A DNA stretch of 64,000 nt from an uncultured Christensenellaceae bacterium (GTDB taxonomy: Bacteria; Bacillota; Clostridia; Christensenellales; Borkfalkiaceae): assembly GCA_910587365.1 (NCBI GenBank), contig CAJUKJ010000003.1, forward strand, positions 1-64,000, written 5' to 3'. Below, piece by piece: positions 1-8,280 of the stretch. Position numbers and translations under genes: made by a program. The notes under the pieces are model-generated. The model did not search any database and had not been told where the DNA came from. It saw nothing but the letters and a program-made list of their open reading frames with translations. Each line of letters starts with the position of its first letter. Position 1 is the stretch's first letter.

Positions 1-49
1 GCATGATTTGTTTGTGTTCAGATATGAATAAATTAAGAGGATATTCGTT

Positions 50-133
50 ATGAAAAGGAAAACAATTGCATATACCGTAGGTTTTGACGCGGGCGACGTC
101 TATCTCAATTTCAATGCAAGAATTTACATTTAA
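50..133 (+). CDS. Possible 27-residue small protein
   Basis: A 28-codon open frame starts at ATG 50 and has an AAGAGG ribosome-binding site at 35-40. Its stop lies 12 bases before a strong hairpin terminator at 146-174. The short basic N-terminus is followed by a mixed hydrophobic and acidic stretch. No family is recognised. The ribosome-binding site, start and nearby terminator together make it plausible as an expressed small gene, but the left window edge hides its upstream context. It could equally be chance. Confidence 0.35.
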   Translation: MKRKTIAYTVGFDAGDVYLNFNARIYI

Positions 134-145
134 AACAAATTAGTA

Positions 146-180
146 AATATTCACCCGCACAGCGGGTGAATATTTCTTTT
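146..180 (+). terminator. Intrinsic terminator after the 27-codon ORF
   Basis: A perfect 13-bp stem (146-158 with 162-174) closes a 3-base loop and is followed by TCTTTT. It is placed to end transcription coming from the left edge on the plus strand. Confidence 0.7.
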
Positions 181-182
181 AC

Positions 183-247
183 CGGTTACAAAAAACCGTG
201 TAATTCGCTTGAGAGTGCAGCCCGACACTTTGCGCTTTATGCGCAAA
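183..247. repeat. Short inverted repeats in the intergenic spacer
   Basis: Two small inverted repeats are visible: CGGTT/AACCG at 183-187 and 194-198, and TTTGCGC/GCGCAAA at 229-235 and 241-247. A 61-codon minus-strand frame crosses them but looks like chance. The stretch may be part of a dispersed intergenic repeat, which cannot be tested within this window. Confidence 0.3.
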
Positions 248-274
248 TTCCCTGCGGGAGTACCAAAAATAGAG

Positions 275-309
275 GATGGCTTTTGCCATTCTCTATTTTG
301 TTTCTTATT
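275..309 (-). terminator. Terminator of the Na/Pi transporter operon
   Basis: A stem of about 15 bp with a TTTT loop (276-290 with 295-309) lies just downstream of the minus-strand transporter gene. On the minus strand it is followed by a short T-run. It may also act on plus-strand transcripts. Confidence 0.65.
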
Positions 310-351
310 GGTTGCGAGAAACTTTTTGATTAACAAACAAGCCGTTTAATT

Positions 352-2025
352 TCATGAAAATGCTTTTATGGTTTTTGCAAAGTTTATAAAGTGGTCGGCA
401 ATTCGTTCCGCATTTGAAGAAAGCGACAAATATTGTGTACCTACATCCGCGGCACATAGACCGCTACCCATTCGCACAATATGGCTTTCGGTCATTTTTT
501 CCGTAACGACGTCAACCGTTTCCTCTATTGCATAAGCCTTTTTAAGAGCTTGACCGTCGCAGAACTTATAGGCGGTTATAACTTCATTATAAAGATTTTT
601 TATCAGTTCTTTAAGTCTGTTAATTTCCCTGATTGCTTCGTCCGAAAATTTTTCATTCGCCGCTTTCAGTTTGTCTGCATACTCTACGATATTTTCCGCA
701 TAGTCCCCGACACGTTCCAAATCGTTAACAGAACGAATTGCCGTTGATAGATAAATACGGTCTTTTTCATTCAAATCTTCTTTCAACAGTCTGATTATAA
801 ATCGGACAAGCTCTTTATTTAAGAAATTCAACTGCTCTTCGTTTGTCCTGAATGTTTTGATATTTTCATAATTCAAGGTACATACGATTTCGCAAGACAG
901 CTCAAAATTTTTAATAGCAATGTACGCCATATCAACTACTTCGTTTTTAATTTGTTGTACAGCAATAGGCGGCGTTCTAAGCATATGCTCTTCCAAAAAC
1001 CTAAAATGGGGTTCGTCTTCACTTGTTCCCTTTCCGCTTTTATCGGGAACAATTTTCGTAACAAGCTTTACCAGAAAGTTTGTAAGAGGAAGCACGATTA
1101 TTACCGTCACTATATTAAATATAGTATGAAACATAGAAAGCTGCATTTGCGGAGTATGCGGAAACATTTTGGCAAATAAGTACCCGTAATCTATTCCGCC
1201 TAATCCCATAAACAAACCTATCAGCATAAATACCGCAACGCCGCTAACGTTAAAAATCAAATGAATCAGTGCAGTGCGTTTGGCATTTTTCGTGCTTGTC
1301 ATTCCTGCTATCAAGGCAGTCACACACGTTCCGATATTTGACCCCATCGTTATATAAATACCTTGATTTAACGAAATTAAATCTGTTACCACCATCGTAA
1401 TAGCCATTGAGGTCATAACCGAAGAGCTTTGTACTATGGCAGTGAAAACCGCACCGATAAGCACAAGCAGAAACGGATTACGGAAAACGGCAAGGAAGTT
1501 CTTTACAGAATCGAGTCCTGAAAAATACCCCATTGCGTCGCTCATCATAGATAAACCCACGAACAGCATACCGAACCCTGCCATTATTCCTCCCGCCTTT
1601 TGCGCCCTATCATTTTTAGCAAAAGCCAGAACGAACGCGCCTATCCCCGCAAATGTTGCGAAAATGACCGAAGTGGAAATAGAATTACGGCCGAACAGCC
1701 CGAGAGATACAAGCTGCCCGGTAACGGTAGTACCGATATTCGCTCCAAATATTACGGTTGCCGCTTGCGTCAATGTCATTATCCCCGCATTGACAAAACC
1801 TATAACCATTACGGAAGTTGCGCTTGAACTTTGAATTACAGCGCAAGTAGCCGTACCTACACCGACGCCGACAAGCTTGCTTTTAGAGGCTTTGGCAAAC
1901 AATGCTTTTAATTTTCCGCTACCTAACGCTTCGAGATTTGAACTCATCATCGAGCAAGCAATTAAAAAGATTCCTATACCCGCTATTAAAGTAAGAATTG
2001 AAGTTATTATTGTTACTGTATCCAT
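352..2025 (-). CDS. Na+/phosphate cotransporter with PhoU-like C-terminus
   Basis: Predicted integral membrane symporter for sodium and inorganic phosphate, of the NptA/PNaS family fused to a PhoU-like domain, 557 residues. The two inverted QSSS repeats characteristic of the family are at about residues 65-68 and 199-202, each followed by a GxNIGT motif (about 94-100 and 228-234). Hydrophobic segments fill residues 1-330, and a helical PhoU-like region occupies about 360-545. The ATG overlaps the stop of the upstream kinase gene by one base (TAATG), which implies translational coupling. Its place as last gene of a kinase/regulator operon suggests control by phosphate. The family is firm; the exact ion is inferred. 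Confidence 0.9.
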   Translation of the reverse strand: MDTVTIITSILTLIAGIGIFLIACSMMSSNLEALGSGKLKALFAKASKSKLVGVGVGTATCAVIQSSSATSVMVIGFVNAGIMTLTQAATVIFGANIGTTVTGQLVSLGLFGRNSISTSVIFATFAGIGAFVLAFAKNDRAQKAGGIMAGFGMLFVGLSMMSDAMGYFSGLDSVKNFLAVFRNPFLLVLIGAVFTAIVQSSSVMTSMAITMVVTDLISLNQGIYITMGSNIGTCVTALIAGMTSTKNAKRTALIHLIFNVSGVAVFMLIGLFMGLGGIDYGYLFAKMFPHTPQMQLSMFHTIFNIVTVIIVLPLTNFLVKLVTKIVPDKSGKGTSEDEPHFRFLEEHMLRTPPIAVQQIKNEVVDMAYIAIKNFELSCEIVCTLNYENIKTFRTNEEQLNFLNKELVRFIIRLLKEDLNEKDRIYLSTAIRSVNDLERVGDYAENIVEYADKLKAANEKFSDEAIREINRLKELIKNLYNEVITAYKFCDGQALKKAYAIEETVDVVTEKMTESHIVRMGSGLCAADVGTQYLSLSSNAERIADHFINFAKTIKAFS

Positions 2026-3368
2026 TAAAATTGCACCGTAAATTTACTGCCCACACCCAGCTCGCTTTCCACATTCATTTTCCAACCCGACTTACCGCAT
2101 ATCTTTTTTGCTACTGCAAGCCCAAGCCCAAAGCCGCCATTTTTACCGCTATGCGATTTATCCACCGTAAAAAAGCGGGAGAATATTTTATCCATATTTT
2201 CTTCGGCAATGCCTATGCCCGTATCTTCCACAATCAAATGGTTACTGGTTACGGTAACTATAATCTTACCCCCCACCTTATTATACCTTATTGCATTGCG
2301 TACAAGATTTCCGAAAATTTCACTAAGGCGTTCGTGTCGTGAATACACCTTTACCCCATCGTCTATATTTTCTATTACAGTAAGTTTTCTCTTATCGGCT
2401 TCGGGCTTTAACGCACAAAGCGTTTCCCGCGCAAGTGCGGAAAAATCAACCTCATACGAAGGTAAATCGTCGCTGTCTATTTTATTGTAATTGATTATAC
2501 ACGCTATCAAATTTGTTAGACGTTCGCTTTGCGTTAAAATTGTTTTATAAGCCGTTTTCCGCTGCTCTGCCGACATCTCCCCCATATCAAGAAGTTCGGC
2601 ATAGCCGCGTATAGAAGTCAGCGGCGTATTCATTTCGTGCGTAACGTTGGAAATAAATTCATCTTTGGAAATACGCGCCTTTTCCACAAGCTCTTTCTCT
2701 CTTTTTATTTCGCTCATCTGATTTTGAATATTTCGGTTTCGCTCGTTAAGTATATCCGCAATTGGTGAAAGCTCAGAATATTTGCTTATGACGTCTTTAT
2801 TTGCAGCAGCATCAAAAGCAAGCTGCTTTACGGGACTAAGAATAAAATGAATAGACACAAATGCCAGCACTACACATAACAGAATATCTATTGCAAGAAA
2901 CTGTGCCGTAGTCGGTAACGTTTTAGCAAACAGCATCCAATCGGAATCGGTAAACACGGCTATGCGCACCAAAAATTTTCCGTCAAAGTTTTTACAGAAA
3001 TAGACCATATTCTTTCCAAGCGTGGAGTTTCCCCTGACAGCAAAACCTTCACTGTCTAATATGGCATCCTGCACTTCCTTTCTGTCCGAGTGGTTATCGG
3101 TTAAATTCTCCGCCGAACTATCCGCAAGCACGTTTCCCTGTGCATTCATAAACGTTATCCTTGCTCCGTTCAGTTTATGCGAAAACGCTTTTGCACCGCT
3201 GTCATCAAGCGGATATTCGTTCATATCAAATTCATTCATATAGACGCGCAAATATTCCTTACTGTCATCTACTGAAGAATTGTAATAGACCTGCGTAGAA
3301 GCAAAAGTAAAAATCAATATACAAATTAACGTAATACCCAATGATAAAAATAAGATACGCCATTTCAT
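2025..3368 (-). CDS. PhoR-like sensor histidine kinase
   Basis: Membrane sensor kinase of 447 residues. TM helices at about 5-24 and 157-177 flank an extracytoplasmic sensor region. The phosphoacceptor His is H244 in an HEMNTPLTSIRGY H-box. N354/N358 lie in the N-box, DTGIGI is at 382-387, and GGFGLGL near 411 forms the ATP lid. The gene is two bases downstream of the response regulator and overlaps the Na/Pi transporter gene. It probably phosphorylates the neighbouring regulator in response to phosphate status; the signal is inferred from context only. Confidence 0.9.
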   Translation of the reverse strand: MKWRILFLSLGITLICILIFTFASTQVYYNSSVDDSKEYLRVYMNEFDMNEYPLDDSGAKAFSHKLNGARITFMNAQGNVLADSSAENLTDNHSDRKEVQDAILDSEGFAVRGNSTLGKNMVYFCKNFDGKFLVRIAVFTDSDWMLFAKTLPTTAQFLAIDILLCVVLAFVSIHFILSPVKQLAFDAAANKDVISKYSELSPIADILNERNRNIQNQMSEIKREKELVEKARISKDEFISNVTHEMNTPLTSIRGYAELLDMGEMSAEQRKTAYKTILTQSERLTNLIACIINYNKIDSDDLPSYEVDFSALARETLCALKPEADKRKLTVIENIDDGVKVYSRHERLSEIFGNLVRNAIRYNKVGGKIIVTVTSNHLIVEDTGIGIAEENMDKIFSRFFTVDKSHSGKNGGFGLGLAVAKKICGKSGWKMNVESELGVGSKFTVQF

Positions 3369-3370
3369 AA

Positions 3371-4015
3371 TCAGTTAAATTTATACCCCACACCGAACAC
3401 GGTTTCAATTTTTACCCCAAGCTTGCGCAACCTCGCAACATGATTGTCGAGAGTTCTTGTTTCTCCGCTTTCATAACCCCATACTGCCGCTAAAATTTTG
3501 TCACGCGACAGTGCCTTACCTGCATTTTCCATAAAGAATTTTAATAGGTCGTATTCTTTTTTATTCAACGGCAATATAACGTTATTCAACTCCGCCGTCA
3601 TACTTTCCGTATTTAGTATTATTCCGCCGACTGACAAAATAATGCTTTTTCGTTTACGGCGCAATTGCGAATTTACCCTTGCCGTCAATTCAAGTACCGA
3701 AAACGGCTTTGAAACATAATCGTCGGCACCGAGATTTAAACCGTTGACCTTATCCTCTTCTTTTGAAAGCGCAGATAACATAATACAGGAAACTTCGGGA
3801 TATTTTTGCTTAACAATTTTTAAAACGTCGAGTCCGCTGCCGTCAGGCAACATAATATCCAACAGTGCGACGTCAGGCTGTTCTTCCTTTATTGCATTTT
3901 CAAATTCCCCGACTGTAGCAAACGCCTTAAAGCCTATGCCGTTCATTTCAAGAGCAACCTTAATAAGACCGCAAATACTCGCATCGTCTTCCAAAAGAAA
4001 AACAGTGTTTTTCAT
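3371..4015 (-). CDS. OmpR/PhoB-family response regulator
   Basis: Cytoplasmic DNA-binding regulator of 214 residues. The receiver domain has the acidic pair D10/D11, phosphoacceptor D53, S81 and K103 of the active site. A winged-helix OmpR-type domain fills the C-terminal 95 residues. It is the first gene of the operon regulator-kinase-Na/Pi transporter, and its upstream region carries TTTACA-like hexamers at 11-bp steps (4079-4117). It is likely a phosphate-type regulator that controls its own operon. The family is clear; the stimulus is inferred. Confidence 0.9.
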   Translation of the reverse strand: MKNTVFLLEDDASICGLIKVALEMNGIGFKAFATVGEFENAIKEEQPDVALLDIMLPDGSGLDVLKIVKQKYPEVSCIMLSALSKEEDKVNGLNLGADDYVSKPFSVLELTARVNSQLRRKRKSIILSVGGIILNTESMTAELNNVILPLNKKEYDLLKFFMENAGKALSRDKILAAVWGYESGETRTLDNHVARLRKLGVKIETVFGVGYKFN

Positions 4016-4040
4016 ATTACCTCCTGCGTATTTATCATCG

Positions 4041-4074
4041 TAATTAATATAACATAGTAATTAATATAACATAA
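4041..4074. repeat. 17-bp tandem duplication in the regulator promoter
   Basis: Two adjacent 17-bp copies (4041-4057 and 4058-4074) differ only in the last base. Each contains an AT-rich element that reads TATATT on the minus strand. They lie 26-59 bases upstream of the response-regulator start codon. Each copy could supply an alternative -10 box or a regulator half-site. Confidence 0.75.
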
Positions 4075-4078
4075 TTTT

Positions 4079-4117
4079 GTAAACAATCCTACACGTTAAG
4101 TGTAATAAAATTGTAAA
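4079..4117 (-). promoter_or_regulatory. Pho-box-like direct repeats
   Basis: On the minus strand the hexamers TTTACA, ATTACA and TTTACA occur at plus positions 4112-4117, 4101-4106 and 4079-4084. They are separated by 11 and 22 bases. This matches the TT(A/T)ACA direct-repeat spacing known for Bacillus PhoP sites. A weaker CGTGTA lies in the missing phase at 4090-4095. The array precedes the response-regulator gene, so autoregulation is likely. Confidence 0.5.
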
Positions 4118-4136
4118 AAAACGGCAGATGGATTTT

Positions 4137-5603
4137 TTATAATTCAATTACGCTCGTAGATATCTTTTTCCTGAACGCACTATCATGCTCTACAAAAATC
4201 ATTGTCGGCCGATATTGAAGCAGTAGCTCTTCTATCTGCATTCGGGAGTACACGTCAATAAAGTTTAACGGTTCGTCCCATACATATAAATGGGCATGCT
4301 CGCAAAGACTTTTGGCTATTAAAGCTTTTTTCTTCTGTCCGTCGGAAAATTCATATATGTCTTTACCAAACTGACTTTTATCAAATCCCAATTTGTGCAA
4401 AATTGCCGCAAACAATGTTTTATCAATTTTATATTCGGAAGAAAACGCGTCAAGCGTTCCCCTTAAATGCGAAGTATCCTGCGGAACGTATGAAATTATC
4501 AGTCCCGATCCGATACCGAGTTCGCCCGAATATTCTGTTTTTAGTCCGCAAAGCAACTTTAATAAACTGCTTTTACCGCTTCCGTTTTTGCCTTCAAGCG
4601 CGATTCTGTCGCCGCGCAAAATTTCAAAAGTTACAGGTGCGCATACCTGCTTTCCCTTATAAAGCGGCGCAACTGCCGAATAATATGCAAGCCGTTCAAC
4701 CCTATAATCAAGCGGGGAAATTTTAAGGCTTTCCGCACTTTCGGTATTTTTTAAAAGGCTTGTTTTTTGCTCAATAGCCCGCTTCTGCCTGTTTTCAAGA
4801 TTTTTTGAAAGCTGCATCATCTTTGCCGCTTTATGCCCGACGTACCCTCTGTCAAACACTTTATTGCCTATTTTACCGGATTCTATTTTATCCGACCACT
4901 CGGCAGACTGTCTTGCAGACTGTTTAAGCCTTTTGATTTCCTGTTTAAGCCTGTCGTTTTGCATCTGCTCGGACATCTGTCGGCGTTCAAAGTTAAGCAT
5001 AAACAATGAAAAATTTCCACTTTGCACTTCGATATTCGCTCTATTCAATGAAAGAATATGGTCTACACACCCGTCCAGAAAATCCCTGTCGTGTGAAACC
5101 AATATGAAGCTTTTTTTCTTTTTAAGATACTTGGCAACCATTTGTCTTGCATTGGAGTCCAAATGGTTAGTCGGCTCGTCTATAAGTAAAAAATTCCCTT
5201 CGTTTAAAAATAATGCAGACAACAGAACTTTGGATTGCTCTCCGTTGGATAAAGTTTCAAACGGTCTATACAAAACCTCGGAATTTACTTCAAGATAAGA
5301 CAATTCACGGATAAATTCCCAATCCTCAGCCGTAGGACAAACCTGACGCAAAACGTCTTGCGTCAAAACACTTTTATCGGGAACGGAATACGGAAAATAA
5401 TTGAATTTTACCGAAGAAATTATTTTTCCGCTATATTCGTATCTTCCTTGCAACAAATTTAAAAAAGTTGTTTTACCCCTGCCGTTTCTTCCCACAAACC
5501 CAAGCTTCCAATCGGTATCGATTTGAAAATTTACGTTATCGAATATAACCTCCGCACTTGACGGATATGAAAAAGTAAGATTTTCAATTTTTATTATTGA
5601 CAA
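4137..5603 (-). CDS. ABC-F ribosomal protection protein, Lsa-like
   Basis: Soluble ABC-F ATPase of 488 residues that lacks membrane segments. It carries two nucleotide-binding domains: GRNGRGKTT, LSNGEQ and LLIDEPTNHLD in the first, GKNGSGKSS, FSDGQKKK and VWDEPLNFID in the second. A basic interdomain linker separates them. Its length and opening (SIIKIENLTFSYP) match Lsa/Vga-type proteins, which displace lincosamides, pleuromutilins and streptogramin A from the ribosome. I chose TTG 5603 as start because a perfect AAGGAGG lies 8 bases upstream; the longer frame to 5624 would contain that site. The attenuator leader upstream supports an antibiotic-inducible role. The precise drug range is inferred. 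Confidence 0.85.
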   Translation of the reverse strand: MSIIKIENLTFSYPSSAEVIFDNVNFQIDTDWKLGFVGRNGRGKTTFLNLLQGRYEYSGKIISSVKFNYFPYSVPDKSVLTQDVLRQVCPTAEDWEFIRELSYLEVNSEVLYRPFETLSNGEQSKVLLSALFLNEGNFLLIDEPTNHLDSNARQMVAKYLKKKKSFILVSHDRDFLDGCVDHILSLNRANIEVQSGNFSLFMLNFERRQMSEQMQNDRLKQEIKRLKQSARQSAEWSDKIESGKIGNKVFDRGYVGHKAAKMMQLSKNLENRQKRAIEQKTSLLKNTESAESLKISPLDYRVERLAYYSAVAPLYKGKQVCAPVTFEILRGDRIALEGKNGSGKSSLLKLLCGLKTEYSGELGIGSGLIISYVPQDTSHLRGTLDAFSSEYKIDKTLFAAILHKLGFDKSQFGKDIYEFSDGQKKKALIAKSLCEHAHLYVWDEPLNFIDVYSRMQIEELLLQYRPTMIFVEHDSAFRKKISTSVIEL

Positions 5604-5622
5604 ATTAAACACCTCCTTACAC

Positions 5623-5654
5623 AAAAAAAAGTTATGAGAAAGCTATCCCATAAC
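5623..5654 (-). terminator. Attenuator in the ABC-F leader
   Basis: A 9-bp stem (5631-5639 with 5646-5654, one G-U pair, 6-base loop) is followed on the minus strand by eight Ts. It ends only 5 bases before the AAGGAGG of the ABC-F gene. A terminator within the leader of an ABC-F gene is typical of ribosome-controlled attenuation. A second perfect 7-bp hairpin lies just upstream at about 5668-5692. Confidence 0.8.
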
Positions 5655-5819
5655 CAAATAAAATGCTCAAATATATTTAAGACTAATTTGAGAAAATGAT
5701 ATTAATATTTTCTTGCAATAAGTAAGCCGAAAAGGCAAAAAATACCCTTTCAACTTAAAAAATATTTAATTCAGCAAGAAAGAATTATCACTCCGCACCT
5801 CGAAATTAAATCTAAAACC

Positions 5820-5848
5820 AGTCTAACATACTTTTACTTTTAATGCAA
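5820..5848 (-). promoter_or_regulatory. Promoter of the ABC-F leader transcript
   Basis: TTGCAT (5843-5848) and TAGACT (5820-5825) are spaced 17 bp, and a TG one base before the -10 makes it an extended -10. This gives a leader of roughly 210 nt before TTG 5603. The leader holds a possible 10-codon GTG-started ORF just after the start site and a longer TTG frame, either of which could be the sensing peptide. Confidence 0.65.
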
Positions 5849-5859
5849 GTGAATTTTCT

Positions 5860-6999
5860 TCAATTTTCCATCATTACTTCTTTAACGGAAACTTTACTAA
5901 TTTTATAAGTGTACAAAAGCATTACTGCCTCATAAAATACGATAAAAATTGCCAAAGTTATAAAAAACACCGATACTTCAAAATTATAATCAGGCACCGA
6001 ATTTATATTCTTATAAACTATGCCGACCATAATTTTTAAAAGAACGAACTGATAAACAGTACCTAAGGCAAAACCTATCAACGCAAAGACGCGGTATCCG
6101 CCGAGTACCGTTAAAGAACACTCTTTCAAAGAGTAACCGAACGCTTTCATAACGGCAATATTTTTGACGTTGCCGTTTACAAGCGAAGTAATCGCCATAA
6201 ATAAAGTGGTTGCCGCCAATACCGCGCCAATTGCAAGAATTATACCGCCCATTGTGGCACTGCTTAAATCGAGCATAGAAACAGACATCTGCACCATTGC
6301 CGAGAAACAGAAGCACGCAAACGCAACGAAGAACGCAAGCGATTTTCTTGCCCCAAGCGTTTTAAAGCACATTTCCTTTAAAAAGCTACGTTCTTTTTCC
6401 ACCTTTTCTTTAAATTTTTTTATTTTAATCTCTGTTTTTCCGCGAAGCATATCGCAAACAGGTTTACGCAAAGCGCAATAAGCATATAAACAAGCTAACG
6501 CAGAAAAAATAACCGTAGGCGCAATTACAAGCGCAAATAGAAGCTCTGCGTGGAAGCTTATAGCAATTTCAGGCAACCCCTCTATCGTCATATTTTTATA
6601 AATTACGGGCATAATTGCATAGCCCGAACCAAAGCCGATTGCCGTTCCCGTAAACACGCTTAACCCAAAAGCCGCAAACCGTAAAGCCATTTTTACGTCG
6701 GAATAACCTAATGCTTTAAATACCCCTAATTGCTTTGCATTACCGTCGATATACAGCTTAATGTAAAATATAAGCATAACGATTGCTATTAAAGCAAGAA
6801 ACACTCCGCTTATTGCACAAGTGAATTTTGCCGTAGTTATCTGTGCGTTGTATAAAACCATTACGTCAGGGTCATTTATTGTTTTAATTTTAACCGCGTC
6901 AAGATAAAAGTTTAAAAAGAAAGTGCATACGAATACCGCACAAAACGTAACGATAGCAACGCCGATAAGGCGGAAACCGTCTTTAATGCTTACAACCAT
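5860..6999 (-). CDS. ABC transporter permease, FtsX type
   Basis: Integral membrane protein of about 380 residues with roughly eight hydrophobic segments (near residues 9-30, 55-80, 100-128, 150-173, 220-242, 253-275, 303-326 and 348-370). These are arranged as two FtsX-like blocks, each with the pattern of a cytoplasmic GVFKALGYS or AVMKAFGYS turn. These turns contact the ATPase in the MacB/LolCE family. ATG 6999 is preferred over GTG 7008 because GGGTGG lies at a usable distance before it. It forms an exporter or lipoprotein-handling complex with the ATPase encoded upstream. The substrate is unknown. Confidence 0.8.
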   Translation of the reverse strand: MVVSIKDGFRLIGVAIVTFCAVFVCTFFLNFYLDAVKIKTINDPDVMVLYNAQITTAKFTCAISGVFLALIAIVMLIFYIKLYIDGNAKQLGVFKALGYSDVKMALRFAAFGLSVFTGTAIGFGSGYAIMPVIYKNMTIEGLPEIAISFHAELLFALVIAPTVIFSALACLYAYCALRKPVCDMLRGKTEIKIKKFKEKVEKERSFLKEMCFKTLGARKSLAFFVAFACFCFSAMVQMSVSMLDLSSATMGGIILAIGAVLAATTLFMAITSLVNGNVKNIAVMKAFGYSLKECSLTVLGGYRVFALIGFALGTVYQFVLLKIMVGIVYKNINSVPDYNFEVSVFFITLAIFIVFYEAVMLLYTYKISKVSVKEVMMEN

Positions 7000-7001
7000 A
7001 A

Positions 7002-7688
7002 TTACCACCCTATTTCATAAGCGGATTTAGGCAAAGCGTTAGGCGATATTTCGGTTATTTTTCCGCTGTTCATTTTTATAACGGTGTCAGCCATTTCCGC
7101 AATATTTGTATTATGGGTAACCATAACCATTGTGAATGCGCGCTCGCGCTGTAATTTAACTATGTAATCGAGAATATTTCTTCCCGTCGCCTCGTCAAGC
7201 GCGCCGGTTGGCTCGTCAAGAAAAAGTGCGCGCGGATTTTTTGCAAGCGCACGGGCGATACAAACGCGTTGCTGTTCTCCGCCCGACAGTTGCGCAGGTT
7301 TACTTTTAAGCTTGTCGGCAAGACCGACCTTTTCAATTATTTCACGGTAGCTTTTGTTACCTGCCAAATCCGCACCCATTTTAACGTTTTTGTCTACGCT
7401 TAAATGCGCCAACAGATAATATTGCTGAAAAATGAAACCGACTTCCCTTCTTCTGAATTCAGTTAACTGTTTATCCGTCATAGCGGTTATTTCTTCGTTG
7501 CCGTAAACGACTTTTCCGCTGTCAGGTCGCTCTAATCCCGACAAAACGTTCATAAACGTAGATTTTCCCGAACCCGACGCCCCTAATATTACGACAAACC
7601 CGCCGTCTTTTACTTCAAGCGAAATTCCTTTAAGAACTTCAACCGTTCCGCCGTTAAACGATTTAAAAATATTTTCCGCAACAATCAT
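7002..7688 (-). CDS. ABC transporter ATP-binding protein, MacB/LolD type
   Basis: Cytoplasmic ATPase of 228 residues. Walker A GASGSGKST is at about 36-44, the signature is LSGGEQQR, Walker B is ALFLDEPTGALD and the switch His lies in VTHN. The GALD D-loop is typical of the MacB/LolD subgroup that pairs with FtsX permeases. The gene overlaps the TetR gene by 4 bases (ATGA) and is 2 bases from the permease start, so all three are co-transcribed. Confidence 0.92.
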   Translation of the reverse strand: MIVAENIFKSFNGGTVEVLKGISLEVKDGGFVVILGASGSGKSTFMNVLSGLERPDSGKVVYGNEEITAMTDKQLTEFRRREVGFIFQQYYLLAHLSVDKNVKMGADLAGNKSYREIIEKVGLADKLKSKPAQLSGGEQQRVCIARALAKNPRALFLDEPTGALDEATGRNILDYIVKLQRERAFTMVMVTHNTNIAEMADTVIKMNSGKITEISPNALPKSAYEIGW

Positions 7689-8263
7689 ATCCTGCCCTCC
7701 GTCCTGAATGTTTTTATTACACTACCTACAACCTCGTCAAGCATACGCGAAGTTTCCTCTTCCGTAAATTTACAGAAGTTAGTCGCTATAAGCGAAGCTA
7801 TACCGTGCGTATATATCCAGGCGTGAAGATAAACTGCCTCAGCCGTTTCCCGTGTAAATCCGTAAGTATCGATTACAGCCTTGACTATTTCGCCGTAATG
7901 CCCCTCAATATCAGACAGCACCGCATCTATCGTGGGAACGCTTTCCGTTTCTTTCATAAACATAAGCTGAAATAGCTTAGGCTGTTCGGTTGCAAACTTC
8001 AAATATCCCATTCCGGAACCCTTGAACGGATTTTTTTCGTCAAGGCCCCTTTCCTGATACTGCGAATACAAACTCCGCGCAGCGGCAAGAACTTCGGTCT
8101 GCACCTCTTCCATAGTATCGAATACCGTAAATATCGGTCTTGGCGAACTGCCAAGCTCCTCTGCAAGCGATCTTGCCGTCAGCACATCCATTCCGTCCCG
8201 CTTGACAATATCGAAAGCTGCCGAAATTATCTCTTCCTTTGTAAATTTTGCTTTGGGCGGCAT
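7685..8263 (-). CDS. TetR/AcrR-family regulator with WHG-type C-terminus
   Basis: Repressor-type protein of 192 residues. A TetR helix-turn-helix is near residues 8-55, and the ligand domain carries the AWIYTHG motif of the WHG subgroup. It is the first gene of the tetR-ATPase-permease operon. A consensus promoter (8309-8337) is followed at once by an imperfect palindrome (8281-8304), which suggests self-repression and control of the transporter. The ligand is unknown. Confidence 0.88.
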   Translation of the reverse strand: MPPKAKFTKEEIISAAFDIVKRDGMDVLTARSLAEELGSSPRPIFTVFDTMEEVQTEVLAAARSLYSQYQERGLDEKNPFKGSGMGYLKFATEQPKLFQLMFMKETESVPTIDAVLSDIEGHYGEIVKAVIDTYGFTRETAEAVYLHAWIYTHGIASLIATNFCKFTEEETSRMLDEVVGSVIKTFRTEGRI

Positions 8264-8280
8264 ATTTTCTCCTTTATTTA

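Noticed and set aside
151..336. A 61-codon minus-strand frame
   Set aside because: It runs through two hairpins including a terminator, has no ribosome-binding site and matches no family. It is more likely chance or repeat sequence.
1436..1834. A 132-codon plus-strand frame opposite the Na/Pi transporter gene
   Set aside because: It is a shadow of the transporter reading frame, with no ribosome-binding site or recognised domain.
5604..5624. Upstream TTG start for the ABC-F gene
   Set aside because: This start would place the perfect AAGGAGG inside the coding region. TTG 5603 is at the correct distance from that site.
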